DNA of 64,000 bases from an uncultured Kangiella sp. (GTDB lineage Bacteria > Pseudomonadota > Gammaproteobacteria > Enterobacterales > Kangiellaceae). Shown here in pieces: positions 38,434-47,178 of the stretch (position 1 is the first letter of the stretch; every line of letters begins with the position of its first letter). Below the pieces are notes generated by a model. That model was not told the origin of the DNA and did no database searches. It saw nothing but the letters and a program-made list of their open reading frames with translations. The stretch covers positions 612,090 to 676,089 of the forward strand of contig CANMKR010000001.1 of the NCBI GenBank assembly GCA_947498625.1, written 5' to 3'. The position numbers and the translations under genes are program-made.

Positions 38434-39345
38434 ATGTTTAAAAGAAATATCATCGCGTTAGCGGTAACTCTAACTACAACATTATCAATAGCAATAGCCC
38501 CAGCAGTGAAATCTCATGCTGAAGAAAGACCTGAAGTTGAGATTAAAAGCCAAAAGTTAACGGACGGTATTTATGTGCTTTTTGGTAGAGGCGGTAACAT
38601 TGGCTTGTCTGTAGGGGAAGATGGCGCTTATATCATAGACGATCAGTTCGCCCCCTTAAGTGAAAAAATAAACTCTGCAATTGATAAAATCACTAAGACG
38701 CCTGTAAAATTTGTGGTTAATACTCACTGGCACTTTGACCATACCGGCGGTAACGAAAACTTTGGAAAAGAAGGTGCTGTGATCGTAGCTCATGAAAACG
38801 TGCACAAAAGAATGAGTACCCGTCAAGAAATGAAAGCCTTTAATCGAGTGGTAGAAGCTGCACCTAAAGTCGCTCAGCCAAGCGTGACTTATCAAAAAGA
38901 GATGAGCTTGAAATTAAATAATGACAAGATGCGCATAGTGCATGTTGCTAATGCTCATACCGATGGCGACTCTTTAATTTACTTTGAAGAAGATAATGTA
39001 TTACACATGGGCGACTGCTATTTCAAAATTGGCTACCCATTTATCGATTTAGGTTCAGGTGGTTCGATTGATGGTTATATTAATGCGTTAGAAACGGGCT
39101 TAGCTTTATCCAATGATAAAACTCAAATTATCCCGGGCCATGGTCCAATGGCTAATAAATCTGAGCTGGCAGCTTATACCAAAATGCTAAAAGATATCCG
39201 TAAAAACGTAGCCGAATTAAAAGCAGATGGGAAATCATTAGAAGCGACTATCGCTGCTAAGCCTAGTGCTAAGTATGATGCAAAAAATGGTGTGGCTTTT
39301 ATTAAACCAGAACAAATTGTAACGGCAATTTATAATAGTCTTTAA
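38434..39345 (+). CDS. MBL-fold metallo-hydrolase, exported
   Basis: 303 aa with a Sec signal peptide ending near KSHA (residue 28). Zinc ligands: NTHWHFDHTGG (HxHxDH motif), NAHTDGDS, MGDCYF and PGHGP. The overall form resembles quinoprotein-relay-type MBL proteins with one metal-binding domain. AGGAG precedes ATG 38434. It overlaps the convergent FAH gene by four bases (TTAA). Substrate unknown. Confidence 0.88.
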   Translation: MFKRNIIALAVTLTTTLSIAIAPAVKSHAEERPEVEIKSQKLTDGIYVLFGRGGNIGLSVGEDGAYIIDDQFAPLSEKINSAIDKITKTPVKFVVNTHWHFDHTGGNENFGKEGAVIVAHENVHKRMSTRQEMKAFNRVVEAAPKVAQPSVTYQKEMSLKLNNDKMRIVHVANAHTDGDSLIYFEEDNVLHMGDCYFKIGYPFIDLGSGGSIDGYINALETGLALSNDKTQIIPGHGPMANKSELAAYTKMLKDIRKNVAELKADGKSLEATIAAKPSAKYDAKNGVAFIKPEQIVTAIYNSL

Positions 39346-40055
39346 TCAACCGTAAAATTTAAATTAAGGTCAAGTCTGGTCGCATTCAAAGAGGTATTGT
39401 TTTTTGCATTGAGAGCGGCTCTAACGGTTTGGCCTTTTTTTATTTCGCCAACGCCACTGGGTGTTCCTGAAAAAATTAAATCTCCAGGTTTTAGTTCAAC
39501 GTGCTTTGAAACCTCGACAATGATTTCTGGGATGGACCAAATCATTTGATTAAGATTGCCTTCCTGGCGTAATTCATTATTAACCGATAATTCGATAGTG
39601 CCTTCTTTTAGCTTTCCAATGTTCTTAAAAGGAATGAGAGAGCTTATAGGCGCCGACTGATCAAAACCTTTGGCTAAATCCCAAGGCCGTGATTTCTTTT
39701 TATACTCAGTTTGCAAGTCGCGTTTAGTTAAATCTATTCCTAACGCATAGCCAAAGACATGCTCCCAAGCGTTTGATAATTCAATGTCAAAACCTGTGTT
39801 AGCAATAGCAATCACTAGCTCTACTTCATAATGCAATTCATTGGTCATGCTTGGGTATGTGATTCTTGCGGGATTTATTACTAGCGCGTCAGCGGGTTTG
39901 GTAAAGAAGAAAGGTGCCTCCCGTTCACAGTGCCCCATCTCAATAGCATGCTCAGCATAGTTTCGACCTACACAATATATTCTTCTAACAGGAAAGTTTT
40001 CTTGCGAATCACTTATCGGAATTGTAGTTATTAAGGGTTCAAAAGCGTAGCTCAT
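39342..40055 (-). CDS. fumarylacetoacetate hydrolase family protein
   Basis: 237 aa. RRIYCVGRNYAEHAIEMGH, PFFFTKPADALV, LHYEVELVIAI, GIDLTKRDLQ and LKPGDLIFSGTPSGVG match the FAH family with its Glu-Glu-Asp metal site. This size and arrangement are like fumarylpyruvate hydrolase or acylpyruvases, but no gentisate-pathway partners are in view. No operon neighbour on this strand. Confidence 0.88.
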   Translation of the reverse strand: MSYAFEPLITTIPISDSQENFPVRRIYCVGRNYAEHAIEMGHCEREAPFFFTKPADALVINPARITYPSMTNELHYEVELVIAIANTGFDIELSNAWEHVFGYALGIDLTKRDLQTEYKKKSRPWDLAKGFDQSAPISSLIPFKNIGKLKEGTIELSVNNELRQEGNLNQMIWSIPEIIVEVSKHVELKPGDLIFSGTPSGVGEIKKGQTVRAALNAKNNTSLNATRLDLNLNFTVD

Positions 40056-40128
40056 TAGACTTTTCTAGTGCTTAGATTCGATTATTAGTACAATATCGAC
40101 TTTATATCTCAATAACAAGTTAGCCATA

Positions 40129-40611
40129 ATGAGAAGCACTATGATGCTCAATAAATTGTTCAAGTCATCTTTATCTGTAACATTTCTTTTCTTGCTGGTA
40201 GCTTGCGAAGAGCCGAATACTGGTGTTAACGAGCTCCGTATCTACGAACATGACGGTATTCAAATTATTAACCCATGGTTACGTAAAATGCCTGATGGAG
40301 TTTCCAATACCGCTGGTTTTATGCGGATAAAGAATCAAACGGGAAAAGCTTTGATTTTAGAGGATGTATCGCTTGATTGGGCTCATATGGGCATGATCCA
40401 TGAATCTAAAGTAGTCGATGGAATGGCTAAAATGATTCATCAAGATGCATTAACCATCAGTGATACAGTTGAGTTTGCTCCAGGTGGACTGCATATTATG
40501 GTTATGGGGATGGATGGACCGCTTGATGACAAGCAAACCTATAATATTCATTTACACTTTTCAGGGCGTGAACCACTTGCAGTAGCCTTCCAAGTAGGCG
40601 AACCTAAATAG
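40129..40611 (+). CDS. PCu(A)C-family copper chaperone lipoprotein
   Basis: 160 aa. A lipobox LVAC near residue 25 gives a lipoprotein. The copper-binding Met/His set is seen in LDWAHMGMIHES, MAKMIHQ and FAPGGLHIMVMGM, as in periplasmic chaperones that load Cu into cytochrome oxidase CuA. Some of the usual spacing differs, so metal binding is inferred. ATG 40129, 40141 and 40144 are all possible starts. It is followed after 23 bp by the DUF2333 gene. Confidence 0.88.
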   Translation: MRSTMMLNKLFKSSLSVTFLFLLVACEEPNTGVNELRIYEHDGIQIINPWLRKMPDGVSNTAGFMRIKNQTGKALILEDVSLDWAHMGMIHESKVVDGMAKMIHQDALTISDTVEFAPGGLHIMVMGMDGPLDDKQTYNIHLHFSGREPLAVAFQVGEPK

Positions 40612-40634
40612 AAGAACGGTAGATTATTAAAACT

Positions 40635-41627
40635 ATGGACAATACACAAAAGAGTCGAAAATTTAGCGCCATATTAGTTACCATTATTGTCATCTTGCTG
40701 GTGATGATTGTTTTAGCTTTTATATGGAGCAATGAGCCAGACCCAATTGATCCGGTATCTATTAGACAATCGTATCCAGCTGGAGAACCTCCCATCGGCT
40801 ATCTAACAGTTGAGGCAACGGCGAAAGTTGCTGAAAGTTTGTTGGATAAAAGTGGCGGTTTTTTGAGTAACGATATTTTGCCGCCAAGCGTTTTTATGGA
40901 CAATATGCCAAGCTACGAGTTTGGCGCTTTGGTACAAGTTCGAGATATGGTCACTGTTTTACGGGATGATATAAGCCGAGCACAATCCCAATCTACAGAG
41001 AATCTGTCCTTAAGAAACGCGTTAGAACGTTTTAACATTGCTCACACTAAGTGGATCTTTCCAAGAGCAGAAGGGCAGTATCGAGAGGGGATTCAACATT
41101 TGCGCGAATATCGTGATGAACTAACCGATAGCCAAATAACTAATACTCAATTCTTTGCTCGTGCCGATAATCTTCGTTCCTGGTTATATTTTGTCAGTAA
41201 ACGTTTAGGATCTTTATCGCAACGCTTGAGTGCTAGTGTAGGACGAACTCGCATCAATACTGATTTGGCTGGTGATAAATCCGCTCAACAATCTACCAAT
41301 ACGGGACAGCTAATAGAAGTTAAAACGCCATGGCTTGAGATTGATGATATCTTTTGGGAAGCTCGCGGCTCTACCTGGGCTATTGTGCAAATGATGAAAG
41401 CAGTAGAGCAAGATTTTGACTCAGTGATTAAAGATAAAAATGCTTTAGCCAGTTTCCGACAAATTATTTTAGAACTAGAAGCGACTCAAGATCCTATGTG
41501 GAGTCCAATGGTAGTCAATGGTCGCGAGTTTGGCTTTGTGGCCAATCATTCGCTAGTCATGTCTTCTTATATTTCAAGAGCTAACGCCGCCATAATCGAT
41601 TTGGTCGATTTATTAAGAAGAGGATAG
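40635..41627 (+). CDS. DUF2333 family protein
   Basis: 330 aa with one N-terminal helix (about 12-33) and a large periplasmic helical domain. The pattern ILPPSVFMDNMPSYEFGALV, WLEIDDIFWEARGSTWAIV and QDPMWSPMVVNGREFGF fits DUF2333, a proteobacterial family with no known function. Placed 23 bp after the PCu(A)C gene and ended by a strong terminator, so the two probably share a message. Confidence 0.82.
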   Translation: MDNTQKSRKFSAILVTIIVILLVMIVLAFIWSNEPDPIDPVSIRQSYPAGEPPIGYLTVEATAKVAESLLDKSGGFLSNDILPPSVFMDNMPSYEFGALVQVRDMVTVLRDDISRAQSQSTENLSLRNALERFNIAHTKWIFPRAEGQYREGIQHLREYRDELTDSQITNTQFFARADNLRSWLYFVSKRLGSLSQRLSASVGRTRINTDLAGDKSAQQSTNTGQLIEVKTPWLEIDDIFWEARGSTWAIVQMMKAVEQDFDSVIKDKNALASFRQIILELEATQDPMWSPMVVNGREFGFVANHSLVMSSYISRANAAIIDLVDLLRRG

Positions 41628-41639
41628 ATACTTAAAATT

Positions 41640-41667
41640 AAGCCCCGTATGACGGGGCTTTTTTTAA
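41640..41667 (+). terminator. intrinsic terminator after the DUF2333 gene
   Basis: AAGCCCCGT, loop of about 3 bases, ACGGGGCTTTTTTT. Confidence 0.94.
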
Positions 41668-41724
41668 ACTAAACCTTTTTGTTATATTGAGCATCTAATC
41701 ATAAACACTCAATTACTTTAGCCT

Positions 41725-42294
41725 TTGAATCAGCCAGTGAGTAAGCCTAGCGAGCAGGGAATCATTAATAGCGACGACTTTGACGAGTCATCGTCAGTTA
41801 AGATGGCTATGGCTGGTGATTTGAGTGCTTTTGAGGAACTTTATCGTCAGTACTACAAGCAAATCTATTTGCTTTGCTTGCGAATGACGGGGCGTAAAGA
41901 ACTAGCGGAAGACCATAGCCAAGAGGCTTTTATCAAAGCTTGGCAGGCGCTGGCAAAGTTTCAAGGTAAAAGTAAGTTTAGTAGCTGGTTGTATCGGATT
42001 GCGGTGAATGTAGTTTTAGGGCATCAACGCAAATATCAATATGAAGTTTTGGCTGATCAAGACTGGCAGCAAGCCTTTGAGGATGAGTTTGCGGTTTCTC
42101 ATAACCCGCAACAAATGGATCTGGAAAAGGCCATAGGGAATTTACCCATGCAGGCGAAAAATGTTTTAATCTTGCATGATTTGATGGGTATGACCCATAA
42201 AGAAATTGGAATCTCGTTGGATATCGCTGTTGGTACCTGCAAAGCGCATTTAAATCGTGCACGAACCTTAGTTAGAGAGCAGCTGGTTAGCTAG
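41725..42294 (+). CDS. ECF-type RNA polymerase sigma factor
   Basis: 189 aa. Region 2 is visible as FEELYRQYYKQIYLLCLRM, then AEDHSQEAFIKAWQALAKF and SSWLYRIAVNVVLGH; region 4 as AKNVLILHDLMGMTHKEIG and AVGTCKAHLNRARTLVREQL. The start is TTG 41725, with GTG 41737 and ATG 41803 also possible. It is followed 28 bp later by a membrane protein that looks like its anti-sigma factor. The regulon cannot be told. Confidence 0.88.
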   Translation: MNQPVSKPSEQGIINSDDFDESSSVKMAMAGDLSAFEELYRQYYKQIYLLCLRMTGRKELAEDHSQEAFIKAWQALAKFQGKSKFSSWLYRIAVNVVLGHQRKYQYEVLADQDWQQAFEDEFAVSHNPQQMDLEKAIGNLPMQAKNVLILHDLMGMTHKEIGISLDIAVGTCKAHLNRARTLVREQLVS

Positions 42295-42322
42295 AAAGTA
42301 AACAGTTTAGTAGTGAATCATT

Positions 42323-42826
42323 ATGAATGAAAAAGAGTTGATTAAGCAGTTACAGAATTTGCCAAATGAAGTTGAGGCAAAAGACCAATGGGCGCAAATT
42401 AAGCAAGCTATTGAAGCTAATGCCGATGAATCAAATTTGAGCGCTAGTCAAACGATTGACAATAAAGCCGTAAAGCGTCGCTGGTTCTATCCTGTTTCAA
42501 TAGCCGCCTCTATTTTTGCTGTGGCTTTTTTGGTGATGTTGGTTCCTCAGGATTCTTCTGAAGTAGAGTTTGCTTTTGCCCAAGATAAAGTTTTGCAGAG
42601 CTTACAAGAGGCTAATAATCAGTATTACTCTGCTCTTGGAGATGTTTTGCGTAATCGAGCATCGGCTATGCCAAATGGTTTACAGATTACCTTAAAAGAT
42701 TTGCGCGAAGCGCAAGCGAGCTATCGCTTAGAGCTTACTGAAAACCCAAACAATACCGATCTATATCGTAAATTGATTAAAACTTATCAAACCGAACGGG
42801 AGCTTTTAAGAAATTTAGTGAGCTAA
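42323..42826 (+). CDS. probable anti-sigma factor for the preceding ECF sigma
   Basis: 167 aa. Cytoplasmic N-terminus (1-50), one helix at about 53-74 (VSIAASIFAVAFLVMLV), then a periplasmic helical domain rich in Gln, Leu and Arg. No canonical zinc-binding anti-sigma His-x3-Cys-x2-Cys motif is present. The assignment rests on topology and on its place right after an ECF sigma gene. It ends in a strong terminator that the convergent ppa gene shares. Confidence 0.7.
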   Translation: MNEKELIKQLQNLPNEVEAKDQWAQIKQAIEANADESNLSASQTIDNKAVKRRWFYPVSIAASIFAVAFLVMLVPQDSSEVEFAFAQDKVLQSLQEANNQYYSALGDVLRNRASAMPNGLQITLKDLREAQASYRLELTENPNNTDLYRKLIKTYQTERELLRNLVS

Positions 42827-42839
42827 TGTTAAGATGAAA

Positions 42840-42870
42840 TAAAAAGGCAGCCAATCGGCTGCCTTTTTTA
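42840..42870 (+). terminator. bidirectional terminator between the anti-sigma gene and ppa
   Basis: AAAAAGGCAGCC, loop AATC, GGCTGCCTTTTTT. A-tract on one side and T-tract on the other make it functional on both strands for convergent genes. Confidence 0.93.
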
Positions 42871-42893
42871 ATGCTAAAACCTGCTAGTAAAAA

Positions 42894-43424
42894 TTAGCCT
42901 TTTTCGTAAGCAGCAATGCTATCTAAGATTTCTTTTTTCGCTGACTCAGAACCTTCCCAGCCTGCAATCTTAACCCATTTGCCTGGCTCAAGATCTTTGT
43001 AATGCTCAAAGAAATGTTGGATTTGATTAAGCAATAATTCCGGTAACTCCTGAACTTCATGGATACCCTGATACATGGTGCTTAATTTACCTGTTGGGAT
43101 GGCAACGATTTTAGCATCTTCACCTGACTCATCAGTCATCTTCAATACGCCAATTGGGCGGCAAGGAATAACGCAGCCAGCAATCAATGGGAAAGGCGTT
43201 GGCACTAATACGTCCACCGGGTCGCCGTCAGCCGATAAAGTGTGATTAACATACCCGTAGTTAGTTGGGTAATGCATACAAGTTGCCATAAAGCGATCAA
43301 CGAACATGGCACCAGTTTCTTTGTCTACTTCATATTTGATTGGATCGCTGTGCGCAGGGATCTCAATAATTACGTTAATCTCTTCTGGAGCATTTTTGCC
43401 CGCCGATACATTGTCCAAGCTCAT
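42894..43424 (-). CDS. ppa: inorganic pyrophosphatase (family I, soluble)
   Basis: Hydrolyses PPi to two phosphates. 176 aa. Signature [10 protein letters not shown] with the metal Asp residues, [18 protein letters not shown], and MYPTNYGY-like [12 protein letters not shown] are all present. The gene is divergent from the pumping pyrophosphatase. A minus-strand TATAAT lies at 43465-43470 followed by a GC-rich discriminator. Confidence 0.96.
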   Translation of the reverse strand: MSLDNVSAGKNAPEEINVIIEIPAHSDPIKYEVDKETGAMFVDRFMATCMHYPTNYGYVNHTLSADGDPVDVLVPTPFPLIAGCVIPCRPIGVLKMTDESGEDAKIVAIPTGKLSTMYQGIHEVQELPELLLNQIQHFFEHYKDLEPGKWVKIAGWEGSESAKKEILDSIAAYEKG

Positions 43425-43524
43425 GGGATTACCTTTTCATTCGTGGGGTATAGAAACGGCGCGCATTATACAACTGTTTAAATCGAAAAAACACTGCTTA
43501 AACTCTAAACTTTTTGCATAAAAA

Positions 43525-43553
43525 TTGTACATTTTGGATAAGTTTGTTAGATT
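43525..43553 (+). promoter_or_regulatory. possible promoter for hppA
   Basis: TTGTAC (43525-43530), a 17-bp spacer, TAGATT (43548-43553). Both hexamers are partial matches. About 54 bp of leader would precede the ATG. Confidence 0.4.
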
Positions 43554-43613
43554 GGATTCGCAATAATCAAAAATCATTTAATAATCAAATAGATAGTGAA
43601 CAATGGGGATCGT

Positions 43614-45620
43614 ATGAAAGAATCTATGTTAGAGAATCTTGCGCTGCCGCCAATTCTTGGTTTGGTAGGTCTAGTGTTTGCATTTGTGATTTATATGCTG
43701 GTAAAAAAATACCCTGAGGGGGAGTCAGCCATTAAGAAAATCGCCGATCAAATTCATTTAGGTGCAATGGTATTCATGAAACGTGAATACACTATGCTAG
43801 CCGCGTTTGTGGCGGTTTTAGTAGCATTGGTTTGGTGGCAACTGGGAAGCAAGACAGCCATAGCGGTGATTGCTGGCGCCTTGTCATCGTCAATCGCTGG
43901 CTGGTTAGGCATGTATGCAGCAACTAAAGCAAATGTGAGAACCGCAACTGCAGCGCAAAAAGAAGGTGCAGCAGCGGCCTTATCCGTTGCCTTTTTTGGT
44001 GGCTCTATCATGGGCTTATGCGTTGCTGCTCTAGGTCTTATTGGTTTAGGAGGCCTATTCTGGTATTTCAACCCAGCTGCGGATGTTAGTGCTGTTCATG
44101 CGCTTGAAGGTTTTGGCATGGGCGCATCCTGTGTTGCTTTATTCTCTCGTGTGGGTGGCGGTATTTTCACCAAGTCGGCGGATGTTGGTGCTGACTTAGT
44201 GGGTAAAATTGAAGCTGGTATTCCAGAAGATGATCCGCGTAATCCTGGCGTTATTGCTGATAACGTGGGTGATAATGTTGGTGATGTCGCTGGTATGGGT
44301 TCCGATATTTTTGAATCCTATTGTGGTTCTATGATTGCATCAATTGCCATTGCTGCCACTTTAACCGGTTTAGATTACCAAGCTGCTTTAATGTCTTTCC
44401 CATTATTACTAGCCTCGGTGGGGATGGTTGCTTCTATCGTTATGATTATCGTGGTACGACTATTTTCAAGCTCGGCTCCAGCGACAGCCTTAAGAATTGG
44501 CACCATGGGCGCGCCAGTTATATTTATTGCTGCAGCCTATTGGTTAGCAGTTCAACTAGAGATCCCTACCAATTATTGGTGGGCAGTAGTTGCTGGAGCA
44601 GTGGGTGGTGTGGCCATTGGTTTAATCACTGAGTACTACACAGGCTCAACACCGGTTAAGAAAATCGCTAAGTCAGGCGAAACCGGCTCGGCGACTGTCA
44701 TGATTACAGGTTTATCCGTAGGGATGCAATCTGTGGTGATTCCAATCTTTGTGTTGTGCGGAATTATTTATGCTTCGACTGAATTAGCAGGCCTGTACGG
44801 TGTTGGTATTGCCGCGGTAGGCATGTTGTCTACAGTTGGTATTACTATGGCGATTGATGCTTACGGTCCTGTTGCTGATAACGCTGGTGGTATCGCGGAA
44901 ATGGGTGGTATGGGTAAAGAAGTTCGCGAAATTACCGATTCACTTGATGAGCTTGGCAATACCACTGCAGCCATTGGTAAAGGGTTTGCGATTGGCGCGG
45001 CTGCGCTTGCAGCTTTGGCAATTATCGCGGCATTTATTAAATCGGCTGGCATTAACCCAGCAGATATTAATTTATCCAATCCAACGGTCATAGTGGGCAT
45101 GCTGATTGGTGGTACTATTCCATTTCTGATTGCGTCTATCACCATGACTGCAGTTGGTGATGCGGCTTTTGATATGATTAACGAAATTCGTCGTCAATTT
45201 AAGGAAATTCCAGGCTTGTTAGAAGGTAAAGCCGAGCCGGATACCGCTAAGTGTGTGGATATTGCCACTACAGCAGCCTTAAAGCGTATGTTACTTCCGG
45301 GCGTTATCGCCGTTTCGGCACCAGTTATTGTAGGTATGTCGCCATTAGGCGCGATTGGTTTAGCGGGAATGTTAGCCGGTGCTTTATTAGGATGTGTCTT
45401 GATGGCATTGATGATGGCTAACGCTGGTGGTGCTTGGGATAACGCGAAAAAGTACGTTGAAAAAGGCAACTTTGGTGGCAAAGGCTCGGATGCTCATAGC
45501 GCCACTGTGGTTGGTGATACGGTAGGCGATCCTTTCAAAGATACTTCGGGTCCATCGATGAACATCTTAATAAATGTTATGGCGATTGTATCCTTGGTGA
45601 TAGCGCCACTATTGAGATAA
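43614..45620 (+). CDS. hppA: K+-dependent ion-translocating membrane pyrophosphatase
   Basis: About 16-helix membrane protein (668 aa) that couples PPi hydrolysis to H+ and/or Na+ export. The PPi-binding loop GIPEDDPRNPG and DNVGDNVGDVAGMGSD is present, and so is the C-terminal loop GDTVGDPFKDTSGPS. GNTTAAIGKG has Ala where K+-independent enzymes have Lys, which points to the K+-dependent class. GGGGAT sits 5 bp before ATG 43614, so that start is chosen over GTG 43596. H+ versus Na+ specificity is not decided here. Confidence 0.95.
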   Translation: MKESMLENLALPPILGLVGLVFAFVIYMLVKKYPEGESAIKKIADQIHLGAMVFMKREYTMLAAFVAVLVALVWWQLGSKTAIAVIAGALSSSIAGWLGMYAATKANVRTATAAQKEGAAAALSVAFFGGSIMGLCVAALGLIGLGGLFWYFNPAADVSAVHALEGFGMGASCVALFSRVGGGIFTKSADVGADLVGKIEAGIPEDDPRNPGVIADNVGDNVGDVAGMGSDIFESYCGSMIASIAIAATLTGLDYQAALMSFPLLLASVGMVASIVMIIVVRLFSSSAPATALRIGTMGAPVIFIAAAYWLAVQLEIPTNYWWAVVAGAVGGVAIGLITEYYTGSTPVKKIAKSGETGSATVMITGLSVGMQSVVIPIFVLCGIIYASTELAGLYGVGIAAVGMLSTVGITMAIDAYGPVADNAGGIAEMGGMGKEVREITDSLDELGNTTAAIGKGFAIGAAALAALAIIAAFIKSAGINPADINLSNPTVIVGMLIGGTIPFLIASITMTAVGDAAFDMINEIRRQFKEIPGLLEGKAEPDTAKCVDIATTAALKRMLLPGVIAVSAPVIVGMSPLGAIGLAGMLAGALLGCVLMALMMANAGGAWDNAKKYVEKGNFGGKGSDAHSATVVGDTVGDPFKDTSGPSMNILINVMAIVSLVIAPLLR

Positions 45621-45682
45621 GTTTTTGGCGAAGTTACTGTACTAAACATTGAAGATGGTTTAGAAACAGTAAAACTTTTGAT

Positions 45683-45711
45683 AAAGTGCGGCTTATAGTC
45701 GCACTTTTTTT
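45683..45711 (+). terminator. intrinsic terminator after hppA
   Basis: AAAGTGCG, 8-nt loop, CGCACTTTTTTT. Confidence 0.85.
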
Positions 45712-45758
45712 ATAGCTGCAATATATAACTCTAAATTCTAAAATCAATAAAGGATAAA

Positions 45759-47177
45759 ATGGACTGTAAATATCACGATAATAAAAAAGCTAATTGGCAT
45801 TGCACTAACTGTGACATTTCATTTTGTATGGACTGTGTTGAGCTTGAGACGAGAGCGGTAGCACCGCGCTGTATTTTATGCAGAACTCATATCTCTCGAT
45901 TAACTATTAGCGATCAAGTGGAGCCTTTTTGGAATCGGCTCAATCATTTTAATGCCTATCCGTTTCAAGCTGGAGCAAAGTCGTTTTTAATTTTTTACTC
46001 AATTGCCGCTTTGGTATTAGGCTTTTTGATAGATGTTATACCCTTGCCCTTGATAGGTTTGGTGTTAAGACTCACTCTGTTTGCCATTTTAGTCAGTTAT
46101 GTTTTTTCAGTCTTAAGTCGCACGGCTAAAGGTAACTTTGCTGCTCCAAAATATGATCAAACCATTACTTACGATTCTGATGGAATGACGGTTAAAGTTA
46201 TTGTTCTTTTTATTATCCTATTCTTGCTAGGAGTTGGGATAGTGAGTTCTTCGGGCGGTACTGGCTTGGTAATTTATCAAGCGGCAATAGCATTTTTTAT
46301 GCCATCCATTTTAGTGACTCTTGGCATGAGTAAGCATTTATCGAGCGCACTCAATCCTCGGCATATGATTGGAACCATCGTTAGTATCGGTTTTCCATAT
46401 TTGATTTTGGTTGGCTTTGCCGCCTTGATAAATTTTAGTTTGTCTTTTGCTACTGGCTTTATTGATACTTGGCTACCTGATCCAATTGTTTATTTCGTTT
46501 CAAAAACCATTGAGGCATTTTTCTATATCATTTTGTTCAATATGCTCGGTTATGTAGTCTATCAGTATCATGCAGAATTAGGTTATGGGGTAGATGTTGA
46601 GCAGTTAGCCACCAATGAAAATATTCAAATGAAGCCTGAGCTCAGAGCGCTGGCCCATGCCGATGTCTACATCCAAGAAGCTCGCTATGACGATGCTAGA
46701 GATCAGCTTTATAAGGCAGGTCAGTCGGTTAAACATCAAGAAGAGGCTTACTCAAAATTAATCAAGTTGCACATAGCTACCAAGAATGATTCTGAAATGC
46801 TAAACGCAGCCAGATTATATTTTGAAAACCCAGAGTTACATTTGTATGGATTTAATGCTTGGCAAACATACCAACAAATCAAAAAAATAGAACCCCGCTA
46901 TAGACCTGCTAATGTGAATGGTCGTTTGGTGTTGATAAAGCAAATTCGTAATAAAGCTTTAAGGTCAGAATTAATTTATCTGACGGAAGATCTTGAACAA
47001 AAGTTTGCTCATGATCCTGTGTTACCCGAAGCATTGCTAGCAGAAGTAAAATTTTATATCGATGTTGAACACGATGATGCCACTGGTTTGAGCAAGCTAC
47101 AGGGTTTGCTGGATAATTATCCCAAAGGCAAACATCGTTTAGAATCTGAAGAATTATTAAAAGCTTTACAACACTAA
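45759..47177 (+). CDS. B-box-type zinc finger / multi-helix membrane / helical-repeat protein
   Basis: 472 aa. Residues 1-45 contain CxxH/Cx2C/Cx2C-like ligands (CKYHDNKKANWHCTNCDISF and CMDCVE, then CILC), as in B-box zinc fingers. Then about six helices (about 75-300) similar in style to DUF4013 proteins, and a C-terminal soluble part (about 310-470) made of paired helices such as YIQEARYDDARDQLYKAG, likely tetratricopeptide-like. Function is unknown. It is tail-to-tail with the rhomboid gene, one base between stops, and stands alone behind the hppA terminator. Confidence 0.75.
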   Translation: MDCKYHDNKKANWHCTNCDISFCMDCVELETRAVAPRCILCRTHISRLTISDQVEPFWNRLNHFNAYPFQAGAKSFLIFYSIAALVLGFLIDVIPLPLIGLVLRLTLFAILVSYVFSVLSRTAKGNFAAPKYDQTITYDSDGMTVKVIVLFIILFLLGVGIVSSSGGTGLVIYQAAIAFFMPSILVTLGMSKHLSSALNPRHMIGTIVSIGFPYLILVGFAALINFSLSFATGFIDTWLPDPIVYFVSKTIEAFFYIILFNMLGYVVYQYHAELGYGVDVEQLATNENIQMKPELRALAHADVYIQEARYDDARDQLYKAGQSVKHQEEAYSKLIKLHIATKNDSEMLNAARLYFENPELHLYGFNAWQTYQQIKKIEPRYRPANVNGRLVLIKQIRNKALRSELIYLTEDLEQKFAHDPVLPEALLAEVKFYIDVEHDDATGLSKLQGLLDNYPKGKHRLESEELLKALQH

Positions 47178-47178
47178 A

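Noticed and set aside
43514-43717. 67-codon frame overlapping the hppA start
   Set aside because: No family resemblance; hppA has the clear RBS and homology.
44861-45145. 95-codon minus-strand frames inside hppA (also at 43754-44071 and 45194-45481)
   Set aside because: They are antisense shadows of a Gly/Ala-rich membrane protein, with Pro/Ala-rich low-complexity translations and no RBS.
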